From positions 1,674,001-1,738,000 of the forward strand of contig CP060220.1 in the NCBI GenBank assembly GCA_023898385.1: DNA of 64,000 nt. Reading direction: 5' to 3'. The notes beneath the pieces were generated by a model. The model did no database searches, was not told the origin of the DNA, and was given only the letters and a program-made list of their open reading frames with translations. The translations under genes were made by a program, and so were the position numbers. Of the stretch, positions 41,901 through 50,961 are shown piece after piece; the first letter of the stretch is position 1; each line of letters starts with the position of its first letter. This DNA is from Pseudobdellovibrionaceae bacterium. GTDB lineage: Bacteria; Bdellovibrionota; Bdellovibrionia; Bdellovibrionales; UBA1609.

Positions 41901-42589
41901 TGAAGCTCTCCTCTTGCTAATTGAGCCATTATTCTACGGCGTAAATGCCCACGCAAATAAAAAAAGTAATAAAGAATTCCCGTAAATGCACCCCCAAGGT
42001 GCGCACCATGCCCAATGGGCAACCCGCCTCCTTGCGTCTGCTTAAATAATCCATACAAATCCAAAGCCACAAAGGCCATCGCACCAAAAATGGCTGGCAC
42101 GGGAATCAACCCAAAAACCAATATGGTCTGGCGAGGAAACACCAGAGAAAACACCAATAACACACCGGCTATGGCGCCGGACGCACCCAGAGCCGGGAGT
42201 GCCGGATTGTCTAAAAAGTAGGTGCTCACAAAGCAGTGACTCAAAGAGCTAATGATGCCAGCCAGCAAGTAGAAAAACATAAAAGACCGGCGGCCCATCA
42301 CCTTTTCCATAATTGTGCCGAAACTCACTAACACAAACATATTCAAAAACAAATGCCAGACCATATTGTGGGAGAACACCGAGGTGATCGCGGTCCACCA
42401 CAGACCCAATTGAAGGTGGAGTGCGCTGACCAAGAAATTCATTTTCATCAAGTTTTCAGCTCTCGGCGTGGCTGTGGTCGTCCATAAAATAAACACCACA
42501 ATGTTGATGGCCACAATCAACGGTACCAGCTTAAAGCGACGCTTGGGACGCTGGTGTTCTATGGGCTGTCGGTAAGTTACAATTCTCAT
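41897..42589 (-). CDS. Rhomboid-family intramembrane serine protease
   Basis: 230 residues, six membrane helices. The catalytic pair is Ser138 (GASGAIAG) and His197 (HGAHLGG), with HNMVWHLFLNM as the conserved N-terminal helix motif. Rhomboids cut membrane proteins within or next to their transmembrane segments. A short Arg-rich cytosolic tail precedes helix 1. It starts one base after the aat stop and overlaps yceI. Confidence 0.93.
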   Translation of the reverse strand: MRIVTYRQPIEHQRPKRRFKLVPLIVAINIVVFILWTTTATPRAENLMKMNFLVSALHLQLGLWWTAITSVFSHNMVWHLFLNMFVLVSFGTIMEKVMGRRSFMFFYLLAGIISSLSHCFVSTYFLDNPALPALGASGAIAGVLLVFSLVFPRQTILVFGLIPVPAIFGAMAFVALDLYGLFKQTQGGGLPIGHGAHLGGAFTGILYYFFYLRGHLRRRIMAQLARGELQ

Positions 42590-42590
42590 A

Positions 42591-43262
42591 TCATTTCCAT
42601 ACTATGGGTTTGGCATTTCGCTTACATTCTTCCACCCGGTCGAGATAATCTTCACGGTCGATGTATTTTCCACCCAGCGCTTCAAGATTCGGTGTGACCA
42701 TCTGAATGTCCATCCAGCTTAGCCCCTGAGACTGCAAATTGTCTATTATGTGCAACAAACAAATCTTTGAGGCATCTGACTCTGTGTAAAACATGCTTTC
42801 ACCGCTGAATACACCCGCCACATAAACACCGTACACTCCCCCCACCAATTGATCATCTATCCAAGCTTCCACACTGTGAGCATAGCCGGCTCGATGAAAT
42901 TCAATATACGCGCGGATCATCGGTTCGGTGATCCAGGTTCCATCTTGCCCAGGCCGATGGGAGTGGGCACACGCTCTAATGACTGACTCAAAAGCCCGAT
43001 TGGTTGTCACCTTTAGGTTTTGCTTTTTTCGTTTTTTTGCAAGGCTTCTTGGAATTTTCAAATCTGCAAAATCCAAGACTCCCCGTGGGTCGGGACTAAA
43101 CCATAACAATGGGTATTCTTCATGAGGCCACGGAAAAATCCCAAAACTATAGGCCTCTAACAATATCTCTGTGTCCAGATGGTCCCCGATGGCCACAATG
43201 CCGTCTCGATTAGCCAACCGCGGATCCGGAAAATGCCGACGTTTTTCAGAAAATAACTTCAT
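42591..43262 (-). CDS. aat: Leucyl/phenylalanyl-tRNA-protein transferase
   Basis: 223 residues. Aat adds Leu or Phe to proteins with N-terminal Arg or Lys, marking them for ClpS/ClpAP degradation. FPDPRLANRDGIVAIG, SFGIFPWPHEEYPLLWFSPDPRGV, HSVEAWIDDQLVGGVYGV and SGESMF are family signatures. Its start overlaps recQ by four bases and its stop is one base from the rhomboid start. Confidence 0.95.
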   Translation of the reverse strand: MKLFSEKRRHFPDPRLANRDGIVAIGDHLDTEILLEAYSFGIFPWPHEEYPLLWFSPDPRGVLDFADLKIPRSLAKKRKKQNLKVTTNRAFESVIRACAHSHRPGQDGTWITEPMIRAYIEFHRAGYAHSVEAWIDDQLVGGVYGVYVAGVFSGESMFYTESDASKICLLHIIDNLQSQGLSWMDIQMVTPNLEALGGKYIDREDYLDRVEECKRNAKPIVWK

Positions 43263-44722
43263 TGGCTGCTGGCTCTACAGTTGTCGCAGTGGCCACAGGG
43301 TTTCGCATCGGGCACTCCAAAATAAGTGTATACAAACTGCATCCGGCACTGCGGAGTCTGGGCAAAGCGAACCATCTCTAAAAGTTTTTCGTTTTGGCGT
43401 TTCAAACGGGCCTGAAATAAATCCGGCTGCAGGTATTCCTCTGGCAGCTCACCACATACGCTGAGATGCTTTCGGTTATCATCCGTCCGCGCCACCGCAC
43501 CCCAACGCTCTAAAAGATTCACCGATGTTTCCACGCGAAAATCTCGACTATGATAAAAATGCATTTGCTCTCGCAGATAATCAAGGCCGCCAGCTCTCAC
43601 CCGATCACCGTGAGTTTCAATGAGCCGATAAATTCGCCGTATGAATTCGGGGTCGGGATTAGCCCACTTTATAAAATCCAGTTGAATTTGCACGTCATCT
43701 TGATCGTACATCAAAACGCAACCCGCCGGCTGGCCGTCCCTGCCGGCGCGACCAATTTCTTGATAATAAGCTTCAACGGACCCCGGCACTTCCGCATGCA
43801 CCACCAAGCGAACATTCGGCTTATCCACGCCAAGGCCAAAAGCGGGAGTAGCCAAAATCAGTGGATTTGCCCCGTCGATGAACTGTTCTTGCGCCTGTTT
43901 TCGGCGACGATCAGGCAATTGTCCGTGATAAATGAGAGGCGAAAGTCCCAAGACCGCTAGCGGTTCAGCGATGGCTTCAAGAGAACTAATCAACGAAAAA
44001 TACACAATGGCGGGACCGGGAAAGTGATGTCTCAGCGCCACAATATTTCGAATTTTTTCATCGCTCCCCACAACGTCGTGGACCTCCACCTCTAGATTTG
44101 GGCGCTCCACGCCCGAAACATAAACAGCGGTCTCGTCCGCTGGCAGGTGTAACTGTGTTAAAATATCCGCTTGCACATCTGGCGTCGCCGTGGCCGTCAA
44201 CGCCAGCGTCGGAGGATCGCCCAGTAATTTTCGAATATCCCCAAGCCTCGTGTAATCGGGCCTAAAATCATGGCCCCACTGAGAAATGCAATGGGCCTCA
44301 TCCACCGCCAACAGGGAAATCTGATTTTTCAGTAGGGCCGCTCGAAACTCGTCTTTGCGAAATCTCTCAGGAGTGACGTAGACCAGATCATACTGGCTGG
44401 CTGCGAGATTGTTATAACGATCTTGACGCTCATCGGCCGACAAAGAGGAGTTGATAAAACAAGCTTTGACCCCCTTCTTTTTAACCGCATCCACCTGGTC
44501 TTTCATAAGAGCAATTAATGGGGAGATCACCAGCGTCAAACCCGGTAAAAACTGACTGGGCAGTTGATAACAAAGGCTCTTGCCCTGACCGGTGGGCATG
44601 ACCACCAGAGCACTGTGTCCTGCCGCAATATGCTCGATCACGGGCTTCTGCACGCCGCGAAATTCATCGAACCCAAAGGTGCTTTTTAGAATGCTATAGA
44701 TTTGACTCTGCACAACCTTCAT
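43259..44722 (-). CDS. recQ: RecQ-family ATP-dependent DNA helicase, short form
   Basis: 487 residues. Superfamily 2 motifs are intact: PTGQGKS (Walker A), DEAHC (box II), TATAT (motif III) and QEIGRAGRDG (motif VI). Cysteines around CRMQFV and CGHCDNC form the RecQ zinc site. It ends right after the zinc domain, so the winged-helix and HRDC domains of typical 600-residue RecQ are missing or reduced. It unwinds DNA during repair and recombination. First gene of a four-gene operon, divergent from fusA. Confidence 0.9.
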   Translation of the reverse strand: MKVVQSQIYSILKSTFGFDEFRGVQKPVIEHIAAGHSALVVMPTGQGKSLCYQLPSQFLPGLTLVISPLIALMKDQVDAVKKKGVKACFINSSLSADERQDRYNNLAASQYDLVYVTPERFRKDEFRAALLKNQISLLAVDEAHCISQWGHDFRPDYTRLGDIRKLLGDPPTLALTATATPDVQADILTQLHLPADETAVYVSGVERPNLEVEVHDVVGSDEKIRNIVALRHHFPGPAIVYFSLISSLEAIAEPLAVLGLSPLIYHGQLPDRRRKQAQEQFIDGANPLILATPAFGLGVDKPNVRLVVHAEVPGSVEAYYQEIGRAGRDGQPAGCVLMYDQDDVQIQLDFIKWANPDPEFIRRIYRLIETHGDRVRAGGLDYLREQMHFYHSRDFRVETSVNLLERWGAVARTDDNRKHLSVCGELPEEYLQPDLFQARLKRQNEKLLEMVRFAQTPQCRMQFVYTYFGVPDAKPCGHCDNCRASSQ

Positions 44723-44904
44723 TGAGTATCGTTAAGGCGAACAAAATCATAGGATTTTTTCTCCTTTATCGCCGATGGCCAAAATCTTTTTTTTGCACTT
44801 CGGCAGTGATCATGTTAGGGAATCGGACTTGGTAAATCATTGAAAATTGGGGCTGTTTGCGGCCTCTACGCACCCCTTAACTTAACAGACGAGGAAAAGC
44901 ACAA

Positions 44905-47013
44905 ATGGCAAAGACATGGGATCTTGATAAGGTTCGCAATATCGGTATTTCCGCCCATATTGATTCGGGAAAAACCACACTCACTGAGCGTATTTTGTTT
45001 TATGCGGGCCGGATTCACGCCATCCATGACGTCCGTGGCAAAGATGGCGTGGGCGCCAAAATGGACTCCATGGAACTTGAAAAAGAGCGTGGAATCACCA
45101 TCCAATCAGCCGCCACAAACGTCCACTGGAATGACATTGAAATCAATATCATCGATACCCCAGGACACGTGGATTTCACAATCGAAGTGGAGCGATCTCT
45201 TCGAGTTCTTGACGGTGCCATTCTCGTCCTTTGCGGTGTGGCTGGCGTGCAATCGCAGTCGATCACTGTGGATCGACAAATGCGCCGGTACAACGTTCCA
45301 CGCGTGGCTTTCGTGAATAAACTGGATCGGCAAGGGGCCAACCCCTTCCGCGTAATGGAAGCCCTTCGTGATAAACTTCGGCACAACGCCGTTATGGCTC
45401 AGATCCCCATCGGCCTTGAAGAGAAACACGAAGGTGTGGTGGATCTTGTGACCATGAAGGCCTACTACTTCAAGGGCGAAAACGGTGAAACCGTTGAAGA
45501 AGCTCCAATTCCAGCTGAACTTATGGAGCAGGCCAAGAAGTACCGACACGAACTGATCGGTAAGGCGGCCGACTTTGACGACGATTTGGGTGAAAAATTC
45601 CTGATGGAAGAGGAGCCCACTGAGGAAGAATTAAAATCGGCCATTCGAAAGGGTGTAGTTTCCCTTCAATTGACTCCTGTTTTTTGCGGCTCGGCCTACA
45701 AAAATCGCGGGGTTCAAAAACTTCTTGATGCCGTTCGTGACTATTTACCAAACCCAAAACAAGTGGAAAACGACGCCCTTGATCAGGACAATAACGAAGA
45801 AAAGGTTATCTTAACCACAGATCCTGAGGCCCCACTTGTGGCCCTGGCGTTTAAACTAGATCGTGGCCGTTATGGTCAGCTCACGTATATGAGAATTTAC
45901 CAAGGTACACTGAAGAAAGGTGAATTCATCTATAACCAAAGCACTGGCGATAAAGTGAAGGTTCCACGAGTGGTTCGTATGCACTCTGAAGAAATGGAAG
46001 ATATCGAATCCGCCTCTGCCGGTGACATCGTCGCCCTGTTTGGTGTGGATTGCTCTTCCGGTGACACCTTCACAGATGATCGCGTTCACTACACCATGAC
46101 CTCTATGCACGTTCCGAATGCTGTGATTTCGCTTGCAGTTCGTCCAAAAGACAAAACTCAAGGCGATAACTTTTCTAAAGCTCTGCAGAAGTTTATGAAA
46201 GAAGATCCCACCTTCCGAGTGGGTCGTGATGAAGAGTCCAACGAAACTATTATCTCCGGAATGGGAGAGCTTCACCTCGATGTTTATATTGAGCGAATGA
46301 AGCGTGAGTTTAAAGTGGATGTCATCGCCGGAGCTCCCCAGGTGGCCTACCGTGAAACCATCGCTGGCACCGGTGAGTTTGACTACACTCACAAAAAACA
46401 AACGGGTGGTTCTGGACAGTTTGCGAAAGTTGTTGGAACCATTTCGCCACTTCCTGAAGGCAGCGAAAAAACATTCTTATTTCAAGATAACATTACCGGT
46501 GGCCGAATTCCCCGAGAGTACATCCCTGCTTGTAACAAGGGCTTTGAAGAGGCCGTTGAAAAAGGTACGCTCATTGGGTCTCCCATTGTCGGCGTAAAAG
46601 TGGATCTGAATGATGGTTCTTATCACGAAGTGGACTCGAGCGAGATGGCCTTTAGAATTTGTGCCATTGCCGCCTTCAGACAGGCCTATGACCGCGCCAC
46701 ACCCACAGCTCTCGAACCCCTGATGCGCCTTGAAACTTCAGCACCTGAAGAATTCCAAGGTAACGTCATGGGTCAGATCAACCAGCGACGGGGTATGATT
46801 AACGGTACCACGACCATTGAAGGTTATGTGACCGTTGAAGCTGAAGTGCCGTTATCTGAAATGTTCGGGTATTCAACGGACCTTCGATCGGCCACCCAAG
46901 GTAAGGGTGAGTTCACAATGGAATTCTCGCGATACTCTCCCTGTCCACGCAATATTCAAGAAGACCTTGTGAAGAAATATCAAGAAAAGCGTGCTGAAGA
47001 AGCAAAGAAGTAA
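44905..47013 (+). CDS. fusA: Elongation factor G, mitochondrial/spirochaete-like (spdEFG1) type
   Basis: 702 residues, normal EF-G length. GTPase motifs AHIDSGKTT (G1), DTPGH (G3) and NKLD (G4) are present. The signatures RNIGISAHIDSGKTTLTERILFYAG and HDVRGKDGVGAKMDSM are those of mitochondrial EFG1 and the bacterial spd-type EF-G1, which translocate tRNA-mRNA and lack ribosome-recycling activity in the mitochondrial case. It is not next to rpsL, rpsG or tuf, unlike the usual str operon fusA. GAGGAAAAG precedes the ATG. It is followed five bases later by dcd. A second EF-G for recycling would be expected elsewhere. Confidence 0.93.
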   Translation: MAKTWDLDKVRNIGISAHIDSGKTTLTERILFYAGRIHAIHDVRGKDGVGAKMDSMELEKERGITIQSAATNVHWNDIEINIIDTPGHVDFTIEVERSLRVLDGAILVLCGVAGVQSQSITVDRQMRRYNVPRVAFVNKLDRQGANPFRVMEALRDKLRHNAVMAQIPIGLEEKHEGVVDLVTMKAYYFKGENGETVEEAPIPAELMEQAKKYRHELIGKAADFDDDLGEKFLMEEEPTEEELKSAIRKGVVSLQLTPVFCGSAYKNRGVQKLLDAVRDYLPNPKQVENDALDQDNNEEKVILTTDPEAPLVALAFKLDRGRYGQLTYMRIYQGTLKKGEFIYNQSTGDKVKVPRVVRMHSEEMEDIESASAGDIVALFGVDCSSGDTFTDDRVHYTMTSMHVPNAVISLAVRPKDKTQGDNFSKALQKFMKEDPTFRVGRDEESNETIISGMGELHLDVYIERMKREFKVDVIAGAPQVAYRETIAGTGEFDYTHKKQTGGSGQFAKVVGTISPLPEGSEKTFLFQDNITGGRIPREYIPACNKGFEEAVEKGTLIGSPIVGVKVDLNDGSYHEVDSSEMAFRICAIAAFRQAYDRATPTALEPLMRLETSAPEEFQGNVMGQINQRRGMINGTTTIEGYVTVEAEVPLSEMFGYSTDLRSATQGKGEFTMEFSRYSPCPRNIQEDLVKKYQEKRAEEAKK

Positions 47014-47018
47014 CCTCG

Positions 47019-47558
47019 ATGATTCTTTCTGACGTGACCTTAAAAAAGATGCTGGATGCCGGTGATTTAGTGGTGGAGCCCATAAAGGATAACTCCATCC
47101 AGCCGGCATCTATCGATTGCCACCTCGGCCGCCACTTTTTGGTGGTTGAGGACCGTCAGATGCACACCATCGACATGGACACCGAGATTATTTATCGCGA
47201 AATTGATGAAGAATTCATTACAATTCCGCCCCATTCTTTTTTGCTCGCCACAACAGAGGAATACATCAAACTCCCCGACAACCTGACTGCCTTTGTGGAA
47301 GGCCGAAGCTCCATTGGGCGCATCGGTCTATTCATCGAAAATGCGGGGTGGGTCGATCCTGGCTTTGAAGGGCAAATCACTTTAGAATTGTACAATGCCA
47401 ACTCCCTTCCCATTCGCCTTCAAGCCGGTCGAAGGGTGTGTCAGCTGGTTTTTTGTGCCATGGATCAGGCGGCCTTGAATCCCTACCGGGGCAAGTATCA
47501 AGGACAGCGGGGAACCACCGGAAGTCGAGTCTTTAAAGATAATGAAACCTTACCCTAG
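47019..47558 (+). CDS. dcd: dCTP deaminase
   Basis: 179 residues. It matches Dcd: MILSDVTLKKML, QPASIDCHLG, EGRSSIGRIGLF, and VDPGFEGQITLELYN with the catalytic Glu. Dcd deaminates dCTP to dUTP for dTTP synthesis; bifunctional forms also release pyrophosphate. The C-terminal PYRGKYQGQRGTTGSR is the family tail. It starts five bases after fusA, so the two are probably co-transcribed. Confidence 0.95.
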   Translation: MILSDVTLKKMLDAGDLVVEPIKDNSIQPASIDCHLGRHFLVVEDRQMHTIDMDTEIIYREIDEEFITIPPHSFLLATTEEYIKLPDNLTAFVEGRSSIGRIGLFIENAGWVDPGFEGQITLELYNANSLPIRLQAGRRVCQLVFCAMDQAALNPYRGKYQGQRGTTGSRVFKDNETLP

Positions 47559-47677
47559 CCGTTGGTGCGGCGCGCCACACATGCGGTGTGGTAACTCGTA
47601 CCGCCTATGATATACTGATTGAACATGGACCCCAAGGAACCCCCGTCTCAAATCTTAAAACCCGTTAAATCCAGCCA

Positions 47678-48718
47678 ATGACGCTTTTGATTGTGTACCT
47701 TTTTTTGGCCGTGGTTGTTTCGTTTGGATGCTCACTTTTAGAGTCAGTGATTTTATCCGTAACCCCGGCCTATATTGCCGTCAAAGAACGCGAAGGACGT
47801 CGCAGCGCTTTGGTGCTGGCGAAGCTTCGGCGCAATATTGACCAGGGCCTGGCGGCCATTCTCACTGTGAACACCATTGCAAACGTGATTGGAGCATCAG
47901 GTGTCGGCGCCCAGGTGCTCCGGGTTTACGGCGATGAGCATGTGGCCCTAGCTTCTGGAGTTCTCGCCTTTGTTATTTTGTTTTTTTCTGAAATCATACC
48001 AAAAACTATTGGGGCCCTTTATTGGAAACGGTTAGCCCCCTTTTGTGCCTACCTTATTGCGGCGTTGGTAAAACTGACCTACCCCATTGTCATAATGGCT
48101 CGCTATGTGAAACACCTCCTTGGTGCTGACAATTTGCCTCAAACTTCAAGAGAGGAAATGATTGAAACGGCTGAGATCGGAGCGAGTGAAGGAGTTATCC
48201 GCAGAAAAGAGAGCATGGTTATTCGCAACCTGTTGATGTTGGATAAAATTACTGTTGCTGAAATTATGACCCCACGATCAGTGACGAAGGCCTTTGAGGC
48301 CAATCAAACTGTAGAAGCCATCGTGGAAAAAGAAAAACAAATTCGCTTTTCACGATTACCTGTCTTTGAAAAAGATATGGACCATGTTGTGGGCTTAGTT
48401 CACCGCTATAAAATACTTGAAGCCATCTCGCACGACTTAGACACCTTGCCCTTAAAAGAGCTCATGTCCCCTATCCACACGGTACCAGAGACAATTTCGG
48501 TATCGGCGGCTCTTGATCAATTTATTAAACGAAATGAGCACCTGTTTTTAGTTGTGGATGAATATGGAATCCCTGCTGGGTTAGTGACCCTGGAAGACGC
48601 CATTGAAACCCTACTGGGCGTTGAAATTCTTGATGAATTTGATTCTATTGCCGATATGAGGGCCTACGCCAGAGAACAGTGGCAGGCCAAAAAAGAAAAA
48701 ATGAGAGGCCAAGCTTAA
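47678..48718 (+). CDS. CNNM/CorC-family membrane protein with two CBS domains
   Basis: 346 residues. The N-terminal DUF21 (about 1-165) has four hydrophobic segments, with a conserved SEIIPKTIGA motif. Two CBS domains follow (about 185-320; MTPRSV, RFSRLPVFEKDMDHVVGLVH, LVVDEYGIPAGLVTLEDAIETLLG). The C-terminal CorC/HlyC domain is lacking. Family members export or regulate Mg2+ or other ions. It is followed two bases later by cutA. I cannot tell whether the ATG or an upstream codon is the true start, as no clear ribosome site is visible. Confidence 0.88.
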   Translation: MTLLIVYLFLAVVVSFGCSLLESVILSVTPAYIAVKEREGRRSALVLAKLRRNIDQGLAAILTVNTIANVIGASGVGAQVLRVYGDEHVALASGVLAFVILFFSEIIPKTIGALYWKRLAPFCAYLIAALVKLTYPIVIMARYVKHLLGADNLPQTSREEMIETAEIGASEGVIRRKESMVIRNLLMLDKITVAEIMTPRSVTKAFEANQTVEAIVEKEKQIRFSRLPVFEKDMDHVVGLVHRYKILEAISHDLDTLPLKELMSPIHTVPETISVSAALDQFIKRNEHLFLVVDEYGIPAGLVTLEDAIETLLGVEILDEFDSIADMRAYAREQWQAKKEKMRGQA

Positions 48719-48720
48719 TC

Positions 48721-49053
48721 ATGTCGGCGGTGTTTTTATACGTGACTGCACCCCACAAAGACCTTGCCGAACACATAGCCTTGCAGCTGGTGGACGAAGG
48801 CTTGGTGGCTTGCGCCAATATTTTTCCTAAAATGATTTCAATCTACCGTTGGAAAGACAAAGTACAAGAAGGAGAGGAAGTGGTCCTCATCCTAAAAACT
48901 CGAACCGAGCTTATAGAAAGAACATCGACACGAGTAAAGGAGCTTCACTCGTATGAGTGCCCATGTGTGGTTGCTTTGCCAATTGTTGGCGGCAATGGCG
49001 ACTTCTTGCAATGGATACAAGAACAGACCGCCTCACCAACGCCGATGAAATAA
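48721..49053 (+). CDS. cutA: CutA1-like divalent-cation tolerance protein
   Basis: 110 residues. The CutA1 pattern is plain: LYVTAPHKDLAEHIALQLVDEGLVACANIFP, ISIYRWKDKVQEGEEVVLILKT, and HSYECPCVVALPI. CutA1 forms a PII-like trimer. Reports tie it to copper tolerance or to signalling, but its real role is unsettled. It starts two bases after the CNNM-type gene, and its end is convergent with a small membrane-protein gene. Confidence 0.93.
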   Translation: MSAVFLYVTAPHKDLAEHIALQLVDEGLVACANIFPKMISIYRWKDKVQEGEEVVLILKTRTELIERTSTRVKELHSYECPCVVALPIVGGNGDFLQWIQEQTASPTPMK

Positions 49054-49061
49054 ATCCCACC

Positions 49062-49232
49062 CTATCCATGAAACCGCACCAAGACCTTTAACAAGGCCAC
49101 CATTAATAGCGTCAGCACTACAAGTACACCTACCACAAACTGCGGCTTTAATGTTGTCACACTCCTTGCCGCGGCGTCCGTACTGGGCGCCCTGGGAGCG
49201 ACATCTTGTTGATTTGACTCTTTCATCGTCAT
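49062..49232 (-). CDS. Small single-pass membrane protein
   Basis: About 56 residues (ATG at 49232, or 54 from the ATG at 49226). GGAGG lies 3 or 9 bases upstream of these, which decides the start against a longer frame from 49370. A Gln/Asp/Ala-rich head is followed by one hydrophobic segment (FVVGVLVVLTLLMVALLKVLV) and a short basic end. I do not recognise it. It lies between cutA and pyrE on the opposite strand. Confidence 0.5.
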   Translation of the reverse strand: MTMKESNQQDVAPRAPSTDAAARSVTTLKPQFVVGVLVVLTLLMVALLKVLVRFHG

Positions 49233-49408
49233 CGACCTCCAAAGAGACAGTTTGGGACCACCTTGTCCCTCATTAGTGAAATAAGCATCTCCCATGCCAA
49301 ACCACCAATGACATTCAGTTTGAATTGAGCTATTTAGAGCTGACATTTCGACACCACTTTCAGGACGCAAAGTGCCAAAATCTAACCAGTTTTCCCTGTG
49401 AGGATTCT

Positions 49409-49933
49409 ATGACTCGAGCCGAATTGAACCAAGCCATCTACGAGGCTTCCCATCTCACCGGAGAATTCACTTTGCGCTCTGGCAAAGTTTCAACAGAGTA
49501 TTTCGACAAATATCGATTTGAGGCGCAGCCATCCATTTTAAAAGCCATTGCCAAGTTGTCAGCCCCAATGGTCCCAGCTGACGCCGACTACCTCGCCGGC
49601 CTTGAAATGGGCGGAATTCCCCTGGCCACAGCCCTTTCCCTTGAAACGGGTCGTCCCACTGTTTTTGTACGCAAGGAAGCCAAAACCTATGGGACCTGCC
49701 AATTTGCTGAGGGTAATGATATTGCCGGTAAGAAGCTGTTTATTATTGAAGATGTGATCACTACTGGGGGCCAGGTCTTCGAAAGTGCGGCCATGCTTAA
49801 TAACGCTGGGGCTGAAGTTGTTGGCGTACTCTGTGTGATTTTTAGAGGCGACCAAAGTGTTAAAACTCGATTTGAAAACGAGAACTTACCCCTGCAGCAC
49901 CTTTTTACCATGGAAGAGTTAAAGGGATCTTGA
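49409..49933 (+). CDS. pyrE: Orotate phosphoribosyltransferase
   Basis: 174 residues. PyrE joins orotate and PRPP to form OMP in pyrimidine synthesis. The PRPP loop reads IIEDVITTGGQ, and FVRKEAKTYGT and LEMGGIPLATALS match the family. GAGGAT lies five bases before the ATG. Its last four bases overlap a short methyltransferase-tail frame. Confidence 0.93.
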   Translation: MTRAELNQAIYEASHLTGEFTLRSGKVSTEYFDKYRFEAQPSILKAIAKLSAPMVPADADYLAGLEMGGIPLATALSLETGRPTVFVRKEAKTYGTCQFAEGNDIAGKKLFIIEDVITTGGQVFESAAMLNNAGAEVVGVLCVIFRGDQSVKTRFENENLPLQHLFTMEELKGS

Positions 49934-50082
49934 AGCGCACCTATTTGCCCTTTGGCCATGTTGAGATAAAATCTCTCGCATGGTCGGAATACAAACTTTG
50001 GTTTAACAACACAGGGTTCAAATCGGTGACCTATCACCAGGGCCTTCCCTTAGACCACGGATATATTGTCGCAAAAAAATAG
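49930..50082 (+). CDS. Short frame resembling a methyltransferase C-terminus
   Basis: A 50-codon frame with a TTG start overlapping the pyrE stop by four bases (TTGA) and ending TAG at 50080-50082. Its product (EYKLWFNNTGFKSVTYHQG then GYIVAKK) looks like the last strands of a class I SAM methyltransferase. No upstream methyltransferase part exists in frame, so it is a remnant or a coincidental match. GGGA lies just two bases upstream, poor for initiation. Confidence 0.35.
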   Translation: MKRTYLPFGHVEIKSLAWSEYKLWFNNTGFKSVTYHQGLPLDHGYIVAKK

Positions 50083-50083
50083 T

Positions 50084-50911
50084 CTACTTTTCGGCGATGA
50101 TGTAGGCCACCCAAGCCTCACACTCTTCGCCCACACTCACGGGTTTGAATTCACCGTCGCCTTCGCCGTCTTTGTCGGTCCCTTCCCAGTAGACTTGAAC
50201 CTTTTTGAAGCCCACCTCTTCGAGCAGATCTCGAATCTCTGGGATCGACCACATTCGCCAATCGTAGGTAAAGACCTTCTGTCGTTTTTTCTCGCCCTTC
50301 ACTTTAAAGTGAATATAAAACATCGCATGATTATTTACCGGGTCGAAACTATCTTGATCCCAAAAATAACTAAATTTATCGTGCTCTGTCTCTTCTTCAT
50401 TGGGCTCTTGGCACTGACTGCCACCAAAACAATCTAAAAACAACACCCCATCTTTTTTTAATCTGTGGTGGCAACTTTTTAAATAGTCTTTTAACTGCTG
50501 TCTTGTTTTAAAAATAAAATAAGAAAAGTTCAGCCCCGCGATGATATCTGCCTTTGGCAGCTCGGGATTTAAGACATTGTCATTGTATATCGTCACGCGC
50601 TTTTGTTGGTCTTTATTTAGCTCCGACAAATAATGCTGCTTTCCGTATTCAATGGGCTCAGGGTCTAAATCCACACCGATAGCCTTGTTATCCTTGTGCC
50701 TCTTCACCCATGAGCAGGAGTTGGCAAATGTACCACAAAAGTCCTCGCAAAAAACGGTGGCTCGTTTCTTTTTTAATTGCTTGTAGGTGGCCTCAAAGAA
50801 CTCCACATCTGTATCTGACGACTGTACAGAAGCATGGTAGTAAAAATACTTGTCGAAGGCTTCTTTCTTTTTGTGCTTTGTATGAATGCCGTGAGCTTTG
50901 TTCTTACTCAT
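50084..50911 (-). CDS. Class I SAM-dependent methyltransferase
   Basis: About 275 residues. Motif I reads VFCEDFCGTF, then GVDLDPEPI (acidic loop), NDNVLNPEL (motif II-like), and LKKDGVLFLDCFGG (post-motif). Substrate is unknown. The start is probably ATG 50911 (TAGGA upstream); nine upstream codons are weakly supported. It stops two bases from a convergent short methyltransferase-tail frame. A Lys-rich N-terminus (HTKHKKKEAFDKY) precedes the fold. Next gene on the same strand is the E1 beta gene, in the upstream direction. Confidence 0.75.
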   Translation of the reverse strand: MSKNKAHGIHTKHKKKEAFDKYFYYHASVQSSDTDVEFFEATYKQLKKKRATVFCEDFCGTFANSCSWVKRHKDNKAIGVDLDPEPIEYGKQHYLSELNKDQQKRVTIYNDNVLNPELPKADIIAGLNFSYFIFKTRQQLKDYLKSCHHRLKKDGVLFLDCFGGSQCQEPNEEETEHDKFSYFWDQDSFDPVNNHAMFYIHFKVKGEKKRQKVFTYDWRMWSIPEIRDLLEEVGFKKVQVYWEGTDKDGEGDGEFKPVSVGEECEAWVAYIIAEK

Positions 50912-50961
50912 TTCTGATCCTACCTTAGTTGTTTCCATTTTAAGCTTTCCAAATCAAAATT

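Noticed and set aside
47575..47591. CCACAC-ATGCG-GTGTGG hairpin after dcd as a terminator
   Set aside because: Six-bp stem without T-run; too weak to annotate.
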